The notes below the pieces were generated by a model. It saw only the letters and a list, made by a program, of their open reading frames with translations. It was not told where the DNA came from and did not search any database. Source: an uncultured Ruminococcus sp. (GTDB taxonomy: Bacteria; Bacillota; Clostridia; Oscillospirales; Acutalibacteraceae). From it: DNA of 64,000 bases. Made by a program: the position numbers and the translations under genes. Shown here piece after piece: positions 27,068-35,261 of the stretch; positions within the stretch are counted from its first letter, which is position 1; each line of letters opens with the position of its first letter. The DNA lies in NCBI GenBank assembly GCA_902765855.1, contig CACXBF010000001.1, positions 377,117-441,116 on the forward strand, read 5' to 3'.

Positions 27068-28357
27068 TTGGAGAAATTTGTTATTACAGGCGGAAATAAA
27101 CTTAATGGCGAGGTTTCTATCAGCGGTGCAAAAAATGCCGCTGTTGCGATTATCCCTGCCGTTGTTCTCTCTGATGGAATATGCAGAATAGAAAATGTTC
27201 CTAATATTGCCGATGTATCAATTATGGCAAGTATTCTTGAATCAATGGGAGCAAATATTAAAAGAATAAATAAATCTACTTTAGAAATAGACCCAAGAGG
27301 AATTAGAAATCCTGTTGCACCATATGAGCTTGTACGCCATATGAGAGCATCATACTATCTTCTTGGTGCATTACTCGGAAAATTCAATAGTGCTGAAGTT
27401 GCGATGCCGGGCGGCTGCGATTTTGGCGTTCGTCCAATAGACCTTCATCTTAAAGGTTTTGAGGCTCTTGGCGCTAATTACAGCATAACAAACGGCGGAA
27501 TGATTTGTGTAAAAGCCGATAAACTTGTTGGCAATCATGTATATATGGACGTTGTTTCTGTTGGAGCTACTATGAATGTAATGCTTGCTGCTGTTAAGGC
27601 AGAGGGCAAGACGGTAATAGAAAATGCTGCAAAAGAGCCACATATAGTTGACCTTGCAAACTTCCTTAATTCTATGGGTGCAGATGTTAGAGGAGCAGGC
27701 ACAGATGTTATCAAGATTTCAGGTGTAAAATCTCTTTCTGGTTCTACATATTCTATTATTCCTGATCAGATTGAAGCAGGCACATATATGGCTGCCGCTG
27801 CTGCAACAGGTGGAGATGTTCTAATTAAAAATGTTATTACAAAGCACCTTGAATCTATTACCGCAAAGCTCAGAGAAATGGGCGTAGAAGTAGAAGAATA
27901 TGACGATGCGGTAAGAGTAAAACGCACAGGTGAGCTTAATCATTGTAATATTATCACCATGCCACATCCTGGCTTTCCGACAGATATGCAACCACAGATG
28001 GCAGCTGTACTTATCAAAGCTAAGGGTACAAGCATAGTAAGAGAAAGCGTATGGGATAACCGCTTTAAATATGTTGATGAACTTAGGCGAATGGGTGCTA
28101 AAATATCCGTAAACGACAAGTCTGCTATTATTGAGGGGGTTTCTGAACTTAATGCTTCTCCGCTTAAATCAACAGACCTTAGAGCAGGCGCCGCTATGAT
28201 TATTGCTGCACTTACAGCTAACGGTACATCTTATATTGAAGATATTAAATATATTGAACGTGGCTATGAAGATGTTGTAGAGAAGTTCAGAAGTCTTGGC
28301 GCTGATATTAAACGCATAAATACCAATGAACCTGGTTCTCAATCGGCAACAGCATAA
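27068..28357 (+). CDS. murA: UDP-N-acetylglucosamine 1-carboxyvinyltransferase
   Basis: 429 residues from a TTG with GGGAGTG upstream. MurA transfers enolpyruvate from PEP to UDP-GlcNAc, the committed step of peptidoglycan synthesis. The start GGNKLNGEVSISGAKNAAVAI holds the Lys/Asn pair; the active Cys (~117) is in MPGGCDFGVRPIDLH, so it should be fosfomycin-sensitive. HPGFPTDMQPQMAA and RMGAKI are also typical. Clostridia often carry two MurA copies; which paralogue this is cannot be told. Confidence 0.95.
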   Translation: MEKFVITGGNKLNGEVSISGAKNAAVAIIPAVVLSDGICRIENVPNIADVSIMASILESMGANIKRINKSTLEIDPRGIRNPVAPYELVRHMRASYYLLGALLGKFNSAEVAMPGGCDFGVRPIDLHLKGFEALGANYSITNGGMICVKADKLVGNHVYMDVVSVGATMNVMLAAVKAEGKTVIENAAKEPHIVDLANFLNSMGADVRGAGTDVIKISGVKSLSGSTYSIIPDQIEAGTYMAAAAATGGDVLIKNVITKHLESITAKLREMGVEVEEYDDAVRVKRTGELNHCNIITMPHPGFPTDMQPQMAAVLIKAKGTSIVRESVWDNRFKYVDELRRMGAKISVNDKSAIIEGVSELNASPLKSTDLRAGAAMIIAALTANGTSYIEDIKYIERGYEDVVEKFRSLGADIKRINTNEPGSQSATA

Positions 28358-28381
28358 GTTTTATTTAATGGAGGGCTTGAA

Positions 28382-29173
28382 TTGGCTCGATTATGTCCGC
28401 TTTTTAGTGGAAGTAGCGGTAATAGCTATTATATAGGAAATGAAAAAGAGGGGATTCTTGTTGATGCAGGGCGAAGTGCCAAACAGCTTGAGAATGCCCT
28501 TAAAACCAATGGTCTTGACATTACGGCTGTCAAGGCTATTTTTGTAACGCATGAACATACGGATCATATAAAGGGAATAAGAGTGCTTGCCTCAAGGCAT
28601 AATATAAAGGTTTATGCAACACAGGGGACACTTTCGGCTCTTGAAGACATGGGAGAACTGAATGGCAAATACGATTATGAGATAATTTCTCCTTATGGCA
28701 ACGAAGTTGCGGGTATGGAGATTAAATCTTTTTCGACATCACATGATTGTCGGGAAAGCTGTGGCTATGTTATAAACACCGCAGATAAAAGAAGCGTTGC
28801 TATAGCCACAGACCTCGGATATATTTCAGATGAGGTTCGTAATGCAGTTTCGGGTTGTGATACAGTCGTGATAGAATCAAACCATGATGTAAATATGCTC
28901 CAAAACGGACCTTATCCATATTTATTAAAAAGGCGAGTTTTGTCAGATTCCGGACATCTATCAAATGATACTTGTTCTGCTGAATTGGCGAATTTTGTAG
29001 AAAAAGGAACTACAAGAATAATTCTTGCACATCTTAGTGAGCAAAATAATTTTCCGGAACTTGCCTATGTAACTTCAAAAAGTGCATTAAATCTTGCGGG
29101 AATGGTTGAGAAAAAGGATTTTATTCTTACTGTTGCACCAAAGGAAAATACAAGCGGTTCGATGATATTTTAG
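28382..29173 (+). CDS. MBL-fold hydrolase, WalJ/YycJ-like
   Basis: 263 residues from a TTG with GGAGGG upstream. Metallo-beta-lactamase fold: PLFSGSSGNSYYIG at the N-terminus, the metal motif FVTHEHTDHIKG, SHDCRESCGYVI, IATDLGYISDEV, IESNHDVNML and ILAHLSEQNN. YycJ/WalJ proteins are 5'-3' exonucleases tied to WalKR in Bacillus. No walKR genes are in the window. rlmH follows closely, as in the yycJ-htrA-rlmH region of Bacillus. Confidence 0.9.
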   Translation: MARLCPLFSGSSGNSYYIGNEKEGILVDAGRSAKQLENALKTNGLDITAVKAIFVTHEHTDHIKGIRVLASRHNIKVYATQGTLSALEDMGELNGKYDYEIISPYGNEVAGMEIKSFSTSHDCRESCGYVINTADKRSVAIATDLGYISDEVRNAVSGCDTVVIESNHDVNMLQNGPYPYLLKRRVLSDSGHLSNDTCSAELANFVEKGTTRIILAHLSEQNNFPELAYVTSKSALNLAGMVEKKDFILTVAPKENTSGSMIF

Positions 29174-29184
29174 TTGGTGATTTT

Positions 29185-29667
29185 ATGATGAATGTTACTT
29201 TAATTTGTGTCGGAAATCTAAAGGAAAAATATTTTAAAGATGCTTGTGCAGAATATACTAAAAGACTCGGTGCATTTTGTAAGTTCAATATAGTTGAAGT
29301 AAATGAAGAAAAGCTACCGGATAAACCCTCGCAGTCTGATATAGACAACACGATTAAAAAAGAGGGCGAAAGAATTATTGCGAAAATTCCAAAGGGAGCT
29401 ATGATTTTCTCAATGTGTATAGAAGGAACGCTGATAAGTTCAGAACAGCTTGCTGATAAAATTCAGACAGCTGGTCTTGATGGGAAAAGTGAATTGGCTT
29501 TCATAATAGGAGGTTCTTGGGGGCTTTCAGATGAAGTTAAACGAATTTCAAATGCAAGAATTTCGATGTCAAGAATGACATTTCCGCATCAGCTTGCGAG
29601 AGTATTGTTGTGTGAACAGATTTACAGAGCATTTCAGATAAACTCTAACGGAAAGTATCACAAATGA
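29185..29667 (+). CDS. rlmH: 23S rRNA (pseudouridine1915-N3) methyltransferase
   Basis: 160 residues, a small SPOUT methyltransferase. It opens with NVTLICVGNLKEKYFKDACAEY; the knot region is ELAFIIGGSWGLSDEVK; the C-terminus has MTFPHQLARVLLCEQIYRAFQI followed by NGKYHK, the family end. It methylates pseudouridine 1915 in helix 69 of assembled 70S ribosomes using SAM. Confidence 0.97.
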   Translation: MMNVTLICVGNLKEKYFKDACAEYTKRLGAFCKFNIVEVNEEKLPDKPSQSDIDNTIKKEGERIIAKIPKGAMIFSMCIEGTLISSEQLADKIQTAGLDGKSELAFIIGGSWGLSDEVKRISNARISMSRMTFPHQLARVLLCEQIYRAFQINSNGKYHK

Positions 29668-29730
29668 GGGCCTAAATATAGAGCAAACAACTTTATATAA
29701 GGCTTATGTGACATAGGAGGAGATATAATA

Positions 29731-31764
29731 ATGAAGTTTTGCAAAAACTGTGGAACAGCCGTAGATAAGAATGATAAAATTTGTTTTGTCTGCGGTGCGA
29801 AAATTGACGAAGAACCTGAAAAGAACATCAATGAAAGTGCTATCGCAGATTCTGCGGAAAAGCAAAATGTTATCAACTCTGAAACAGAAGAACCTCAGGT
29901 GCAGGTAAATGACATAGAAGTAAAGCAATCTGAAGATATAGCTCAACCTGAATCTGAAAATAAACCTCAGGCTCAGTCTGAAAGTATACCTAAGGCTGAA
30001 AATAAAGTTCAACCTAAACCTCAGAATCAGCCTATGAGCCAAAAACCTCAACAGGCTAAACAAAAATCTAAGAAAAATAAATCTGGCAAAAATAGACCTA
30101 AAAAGGAATCTATAAATACAAGCACTAATATAAATAGTGAGCCTAAGAGGGAAGTTAAGGAAAAAAATCCTAATTTGCATAGTGAATTTGAGGATATATC
30201 TTCTTTTACGATTGAAGGCGGTGAACCCAAAAGGGATAAAAAGCCTATTATAGCTCCAAAGAGTAAGAAAAATTCTACAACAAAAGTTGTAAGCTCTGTT
30301 GATGAGGTTGAATCTAAAACAAGAGAAGTAAGTTCTGCCGCAAAAGATGAGGTTGAAAAAAATTCAGAAAAAACCAAAAAGAAAAAACCACTTTCAAAAG
30401 GATTGAAAGCGGCTATAATTGTCTGCTGTTCGGCTCTTGTTATAGCAGCAGGAATTATCACTACTTGTGTGATTATAGCTAATAGTGGCCCTACTGCTGA
30501 TGAACTTTTTGCATCAGGACAGCAGAAATATAAATCAGAAGATTTTTATGGCGCTATAACAGACCTTTCAGAGTGTGTGAAACTTGATACATCTGATGTT
30601 GAGGCATATATGCTCCTTGCTGACGCATATGTTGCAACAGGCAAGGAAGATGAAGCAGTTTCCGCTCTTGAGATTGGTTATAGAGAAACAGGAAGTACAA
30701 AGATAAAAACAAGACTTGATACTTTGAGAGAAAAACTTAGAGTAGATAAGATTTATAATAATCTTGTAAGCGAAGGCAATGCAGCAATCAAAAACAACGA
30801 TTATAATCTTGCTATAACAAAATTCACATCAGCTATTGAAACTAAACCTAATATTTCAGAGCCTTATATTCTTGCAGCTAATGTTTATATTAGCCAAGAA
30901 AATTATGATAAGGCATTAACTGTACTTAAGTCGGGAACGGATAAGCTTGAAGGCGATGAACTTGATAAGCTTAATTCAAAACTTTCCGAAGTAGAGGCTA
31001 CTGTTAAGAAGATTGAAGAGGAAGCAAAGAAAAAAGAAGAGGAAGAGAGAAAGAAAGCTGAAGAAGAACAAAAGGAAAAAGAGCGTCTTGAGCAGGAACG
31101 ACTTGAAAAGCTTGCAAAACAACCCGTTAAGTTTGAAACTAAGGTTGACGAAAAAAGTGTTGAATATAAAGGCAAGGAAATTTATAAGGGTGAAGGCAGA
31201 TGGATTGAAATTACTGATGACAGAGACCTTCCCGGAATAGAATATGCTAATAATATTATTCAGCAAACATTAAATAGTTATTATGAATTTGATAAAGATT
31301 TATATGGAGTTAAAAATGAGAAAGAATTGTATAATCTTGAAAGAGCCTCCAGAGGTACAATAGCACTTTCTCATTGTAGGATAACAGTTACTTATAACAA
31401 AAACGGAATATTCTCGTTTGTAATTTATAAGTATTATATGCCTCCTACAATTTCTAACTTCAAAGAAACAATGGAAACTCATACTATAAACCTGAAAACA
31501 GGCGATGAGTATTATCTTAATAATTTATTGAATACAAGTGATATATATACAGTTATAAAAACTCAGGCAGAACTTATAGGAGTTTCTCTTACAGATGAAC
31601 AGATAAACAACTATAATTTCTTCCTTGCGGGTGACAAGCTTGTATTTTTGGTTAAGATTCGTGATTGGGAATATGAGGAAATACCTTTACCATATTCAAA
31701 CACAGATATGTTTAAGATTACTATTGAGGAAGATACGGATACAACATATCTTAGTCTCGAATAA
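29731..31764 (+). CDS. Zinc-ribbon, single-TM, TPR protein with DUF3298-like C-terminal domain
   Basis: 677 residues. Residues 1-25 form a zinc ribbon (FCKNCG...CFVCG). Then ~190 residues are Lys/Glu/Gln/Pro-rich and disordered. A TM helix lies at ~226-250 (AAIIVCCSALVIAAGIITTCV). Two or three TPR-like units follow (~256-400), then a strongly charged coiled coil (~428-460). The last ~200 residues resemble the DUF4163/DUF3298 module of RsiV and PdaC (HTINLKTGDEYYLNNLLN). Topology: zinc ribbon inside, TPR and DUF3298-like part outside. The function is unknown; an envelope sensor or lysozyme-binding role is only a guess from RsiV. AGGAGG precedes the ATG. Confidence 0.75.
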   Translation: MKFCKNCGTAVDKNDKICFVCGAKIDEEPEKNINESAIADSAEKQNVINSETEEPQVQVNDIEVKQSEDIAQPESENKPQAQSESIPKAENKVQPKPQNQPMSQKPQQAKQKSKKNKSGKNRPKKESINTSTNINSEPKREVKEKNPNLHSEFEDISSFTIEGGEPKRDKKPIIAPKSKKNSTTKVVSSVDEVESKTREVSSAAKDEVEKNSEKTKKKKPLSKGLKAAIIVCCSALVIAAGIITTCVIIANSGPTADELFASGQQKYKSEDFYGAITDLSECVKLDTSDVEAYMLLADAYVATGKEDEAVSALEIGYRETGSTKIKTRLDTLREKLRVDKIYNNLVSEGNAAIKNNDYNLAITKFTSAIETKPNISEPYILAANVYISQENYDKALTVLKSGTDKLEGDELDKLNSKLSEVEATVKKIEEEAKKKEEEERKKAEEEQKEKERLEQERLEKLAKQPVKFETKVDEKSVEYKGKEIYKGEGRWIEITDDRDLPGIEYANNIIQQTLNSYYEFDKDLYGVKNEKELYNLERASRGTIALSHCRITVTYNKNGIFSFVIYKYYMPPTISNFKETMETHTINLKTGDEYYLNNLLNTSDIYTVIKTQAELIGVSLTDEQINNYNFFLAGDKLVFLVKIRDWEYEEIPLPYSNTDMFKITIEEDTDTTYLSLE

Positions 31765-31875
31765 TTCATTGCTAATTTGTCATTTACTTTTTGGTGAATT
31801 AGTAGTATAATTATATCTATAAATTCATTTTTTTGTTGAATTAGTCGCTTTGTTAATATTTTTAGGAAGTGCATT

Positions 31876-33084
31876 ATGAAAATTTTCAAGCACAGTAAGA
31901 AAAAACAGAATAATGAACCTATAAATCTTCACAAGGTTAAAGTAAATGATGCAGCAGGTTTTTCGGGAGGTTCAAAGGCAATAGTCCTTGCAAGTACAGC
32001 ATTTATAGTTGCAGCATTACTTGCCACAGCTCCTTTGATAGGAAATAATAAAGAAGATATGATTTATTCTGATATTGCTACTCTTGCTCAGGAAAAATTG
32101 AAAGCTAATGACTATGGAGAAGCTATTGAACTTTTTAAGCAAGCAATAAAAATTAATCCTACAAACGAAGAACTTTATATTGGTTTGGCAGATTCATATA
32201 GCGGTGCAAATGAAAACGATATGGCTCGTGAAACTTTAGAAACAGGCTATATTGAAACCAAAAGTGAAACCATAAAAACAGAGCTTAAAAAGCTTGAGGA
32301 AAGCAAACCGGATATTTTACCTTCTGAAACTTCTGGAAGTAGTTCGTCCGAAAATTCAGTGGAATCTAAACCACAAGATTCTTCTTCAGAAAAAAGTGAA
32401 TCTACACAAAGCAGTGAATCTTCTACTGAATCTTCACAAAGTGCAGAGACAAAGGGTATAATTTCTGTAAAAACTATCAATGACGAAAATCTCAGAAAAT
32501 ATAGTGATACAGAGATTTTTAAGAGTACAGCAGAATGGTTTGAGCTTAGCTCTAAAGAAAATCTGACAGGTGTAGATAAGGTTAATTCTTCTGTTAAGGA
32601 AATCCTTGATAGATATTTTAAACTTAATCCGTCGGTATATGGTGCTGAGGGTGAAGATGATATTTATTATCTTGTAAAATCTAAAGGCAAGAGAATAGAA
32701 ACAAGGATTTCTGCAAGAGTTACATATAATAGCGATTACATACTTTCGTATGTTGTAGATATTGATATTCAATCGCCTAATGTTGCCGATTCTTCATCTG
32801 CTATTGAACTTCATACAATAGATATGAGGACAGGAAAAGAACTTGAACTTAGTGATGTTATCAGTGGTGACGAAAGCAGTATAAAGAATATAGTTGTTAA
32901 TGCATTTGCGTCTGAAGGAATAGAATTTTCTGATAGTGATTATGAAAACTTGAAATTTTATCTCGATAACGATAAAGTAGTTCTTATAGGAGCGTCGGGT
33001 AAGGCGCATATCTCACCTGTAAAAATATCAGATAATATTTCTACCAAAAATGAAGAAACTGTTTCTTCCTCTGAAACAAGATAA
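31876..33084 (+). CDS. Single-TM TPR protein with DUF3298-like C-terminal domain
   Basis: 402 residues. A basic start is followed by a TM helix at ~35-57, one TPR pair (~70-130, YGEAIELFKQAIKINPTNEEL), a Ser/Glu-rich linker (~150-195) and a C-terminal DUF4163/DUF3298-like domain (SAEWFELSSK region, then LHTIDMRTGKELELSDVI). It is a shorter relative of the preceding gene without the zinc ribbon or coiled coil; the two probably arose by duplication. The exported Ser-rich linker suggests an outer-surface location. GGAAG precedes the ATG. Confidence 0.75.
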   Translation: MKIFKHSKKKQNNEPINLHKVKVNDAAGFSGGSKAIVLASTAFIVAALLATAPLIGNNKEDMIYSDIATLAQEKLKANDYGEAIELFKQAIKINPTNEELYIGLADSYSGANENDMARETLETGYIETKSETIKTELKKLEESKPDILPSETSGSSSSENSVESKPQDSSSEKSESTQSSESSTESSQSAETKGIISVKTINDENLRKYSDTEIFKSTAEWFELSSKENLTGVDKVNSSVKEILDRYFKLNPSVYGAEGEDDIYYLVKSKGKRIETRISARVTYNSDYILSYVVDIDIQSPNVADSSSAIELHTIDMRTGKELELSDVISGDESSIKNIVVNAFASEGIEFSDSDYENLKFYLDNDKVVLIGASGKAHISPVKISDNISTKNEETVSSSETR

Positions 33085-33093
33085 AGATTTATA

Positions 33094-33127
33094 GCAGGCA
33101 AAGAATTTTTTCTATGCCTGCTTTTTG
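33094..33127 (+). terminator. Terminator after the TPR/DUF3298-like pair
   Basis: GCAGGCA pairs with TGCCTGC, followed by TTTTTG. Confidence 0.8.
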
Positions 33128-33150
33128 TATTATTTTTAATGAAGATTTTC

Positions 33151-33179
33151 TTGTTTTTAGTGGAAAGATAGATTATTAT
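33151..33179 (+). promoter_or_regulatory. Promoter ahead of ppa
   Basis: TTGTTT, 17-base spacer, TATTAT (33174-33179). A second TATAAT lies at 33184-33189 without a clear -35. Confidence 0.5.
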
Positions 33180-33238
33180 GTGTTATAATTCTATTGAAGA
33201 TAACCGTAATATTTTATAAGAACGGAGTGAAACTATTT

Positions 33239-33772
33239 ATGAATATTTGGCATGATATTGATTCCTCAAGAATTAAACCCGAAGACTTTATGGTTGTTAT
33301 CGAAATTCCAAAGGGAAGTAAGGCTAAGTATGAGCTTGATAAGCAAACAGGAACTTTGAAGCTTGACCGTATACTTCATACATCAACCCACTATCCTGCA
33401 AACTATGGTTTTATCCCAAGAACCTATGCGGATGATATGGATCCGCTTGATGTTCTTGTTCTTTGCTCAGAACAGATTTATCCTATGACTCTTATTCGTT
33501 GCTATCCTATCGGTGTTATAACAATGCTTGATAATGGACATAACGATGAAAAGATTATTGCTATTCCTTATAGTGACCCTACCTATAATGAATATAAGGA
33601 TATTTCTGAACTTCCTAAGCATATTTTTGATGAGATGACACATTTCTTTTCGGTTTATAAATCTCTCGAAAATAAGGAAACGGTTGTTGACGAGGTTAAG
33701 GGTAGAGAATCAGCAATAGAAATTATTGGACAAACTATTGAAAGCTATAAAGAAAAATTTACCCAAATTTAA
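33239..33772 (+). CDS. ppa: Family I inorganic pyrophosphatase
   Basis: 177 residues from ATG 33239 (GGAG at 33224-33227). A longer frame upstream is rejected because it would start before this ribosome site and add a non-homologous sequence. Family I motifs: VVIEIPKGSKAKYELDK, HTSTHYPANYGFIPRTYADDMDPLDVLVL (seen as NYGFIPRT and DDMDPLDVLV, the Mg-binding Asp cluster). It hydrolyses pyrophosphate. In an organism that also uses PPDK, pyrophosphate supply and removal must be balanced. Confidence 0.93.
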   Translation: MNIWHDIDSSRIKPEDFMVVIEIPKGSKAKYELDKQTGTLKLDRILHTSTHYPANYGFIPRTYADDMDPLDVLVLCSEQIYPMTLIRCYPIGVITMLDNGHNDEKIIAIPYSDPTYNEYKDISELPKHIFDEMTHFFSVYKSLENKETVVDEVKGRESAIEIIGQTIESYKEKFTQI

Positions 33773-33785
33773 TAGCTTGAATTAT

Positions 33786-33827
33786 AAAAACTGCCGATTC
33801 GTATATTTTCGGTCGGCAGTTTTTTAT
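33786..33827 (+). terminator. Terminator after ppa
   Basis: AAAACTGCCGA pairs with TCGGCAGTTTT and runs into a T-run. Confidence 0.85.
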
Positions 33828-33852
33828 TTTATATAGAAAGGAAGTCTTGTAT

Positions 33853-34887
33853 TTGGCTAAAAAAATAGGTGGAGAAGAATTTAACGAGCCTAAAAAAGAA
33901 AATAAACCTAAAAAATCTCAAAAGGGTAAAACGGTTTATAATGTTCCAGAAGTGAAAAAGCGTAAAAAGAAACGCTCAGAAAAGCTGAGAATTTCATTAT
34001 GTATTTTGTTTTTATTTGGAATTATCAGTGTATCATTCCCATTTACAAAGTTTAATGTTGAAAGAACTTTTGATACTGAAAAAGATGTTGCAGAGTATCA
34101 GACACAGCTTGATAATGCCTGCCAGAATATAAAAAAGGCTGAGAAAAATCTCAAAAAAGCAAGTGCAGAAGAAGTAGAGGAAAATAAGAAGCTTGAAAAA
34201 AGTAAAATTATTTATCCTAAAACTCTTGCAGATGATAATATAATCGGTCAGAAGTGCCAGACTGATGAAATTCTTAATGTTATTGATGATGCAGCACACA
34301 TTGATAGAACTTTATATACCAAAGAAAGTTATGATGAACTTCTTGATAGTATATATACTGCGACAAGTTTGCTTACTTCATCAACTACAATTAGTGATAC
34401 AGGTTTCCAGCTTATATTTGGCAAGAGTCTTTCAGGTTCGTCAGTAGATAAGCGAACAGAGGGAACATTCCAAAGATTGATTTATTCTGTTTGGTTTTTG
34501 GTTGTTCCGATAATTGGTTTCTTGGTAGCGAGCTTTGATAAAAAGCGTCATATAAAAAATGCCGTTGCAACTATTGGTTCAGCACTTTTGCTTTTCGATT
34601 TATTTACATTTTTCCCCTTGAATTATATTGAGTATGGTGCAGTAATTGTTGCAGTTCTTTATGTTATTATACTTTTTGTTGGTATAGCCGGTTTTTATAC
34701 AAAACAGCAGGAAGATTATTGGTATGCACATTATGAAGAATGTGTAGAAAAGGGAATGACCAAATGGCTACCTGACGGTTATGATGAGGATAAGAGAACT
34801 CTTGAGCAGATTCAAGCTGACAAGGAACATCAGGCATTAGTAGATTCAGCAAAGAATGCTCAAAAACGCAGAAGCAAAAAGAAATAA
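33853..34887 (+). CDS. Multi-pass membrane protein with coiled coil, unknown function
   Basis: About 344 residues. A TTG at 33853 is preferred over the TTG at 33847 because of the AAAGGAAG spacing. The N-terminus is very basic (KKRKKKRSEKLR). TM1 is ~46-64, a likely exported coiled-coil region follows (~73-120, DNACQNIKKAEKNLKKASAE), then three more hydrophobic helices (~213-232, 240-262, 266-285) and a charged C-terminus ending in KRRSKKK. No family is recognised. Both ends are basic and should be cytoplasmic. A repeat element begins immediately after its stop codon. Confidence 0.65.
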   Translation: MAKKIGGEEFNEPKKENKPKKSQKGKTVYNVPEVKKRKKKRSEKLRISLCILFLFGIISVSFPFTKFNVERTFDTEKDVAEYQTQLDNACQNIKKAEKNLKKASAEEVEENKKLEKSKIIYPKTLADDNIIGQKCQTDEILNVIDDAAHIDRTLYTKESYDELLDSIYTATSLLTSSTTISDTGFQLIFGKSLSGSSVDKRTEGTFQRLIYSVWFLVVPIIGFLVASFDKKRHIKNAVATIGSALLLFDLFTFFPLNYIEYGAVIVAVLYVIILFVGIAGFYTKQQEDYWYAHYEECVEKGMTKWLPDGYDEDKRTLEQIQADKEHQALVDSAKNAQKRRSKKK

Positions 34888-34888
34888 C

Positions 34889-35022
34889 AGTGCGTGACCG
34901 CACGGGACAAGACGCGGAATCGCTCGACAAGTCTCGCTCGACACTTATAAGAGAAATTGGTTGACGTGGTCTAAAAAATTACCAATGAACTACCGATTAG
35001 TTAATGAGTTCTCCTAATACAG
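34889..35022 (+). repeat. Hairpin repeat, module II (copy 1)
   Basis: A variable hairpin GTGCG-TGAC-CGCAC (34890-34903) precedes a constant 30-base core (34911-34940, GACGCGGAATCGCTCG then ACAAGTCTCGCTCG). The outer stem is GAGAA/TTCTC (34951-34955, 35009-35013) around TTGACGTGGTC and GAACTACCGATTAG. Copies at 39158, 39293 and 56655 keep the core and the pairing but change the paired bases. Confidence 0.8.
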
Positions 35023-35142
35023 TTAAAAGTTTCGCTCGAGCCTTTTTAAAGGCTCGCAAGGTCGAGGGACAGCGTCCCTCGTGGGTTTTAAGGGCAACGC
35101 CCTTAACATTTCTTTCTCCTAAAGGCGAACGAAGTTCGCCGC
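35023..35142 (+). repeat. Four-hairpin repeat, module I (copy A)
   Basis: Four short perfect hairpins: H1 35037-35056, H2 35063-35081, H3 35088-35106, H4 35124-35140. Element B at 39417-39537 has the same order and hairpin lengths (20, 19, 19, 17). Three base pairs differ in a compensatory way (G-C for A-T twice in H1 and H2, C-G for T-A in H1). The remaining stretch between 34888 and 35261 holds no gene. Confidence 0.85.
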
Positions 35143-35164
35143 TAATATTATCCAAATAAATGCT

Positions 35165-35199
35165 AAACGCCACAACTCAGGTAACGAGTTGTGGCGTTT
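35165..35199. terminator. Bidirectional terminator
   Basis: AAACGCCACAACTC pairs with GAGTTGTGGCGTTT. It separates the repeat region from the convergent amylase gene. Confidence 0.8.
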
Positions 35200-35261
35200 G
35201 ATTTATTTATAAAATTCAATTGTGTTTAAATATATTCTTTGCTTACGGTTATTAAAGGCTC

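Noticed and set aside
29704..30180. 158-codon minus-strand open frame
   Set aside because: Shadow of the Lys-rich region of the 29731 gene, giving a Phe/Arg/Leu-rich product.
29731..31764. Zinc-ribbon TPR protein as a signal transducer with its own sigma factor
   Set aside because: No sigma-factor gene lies beside it, so the RsiV comparison is kept at domain level only.
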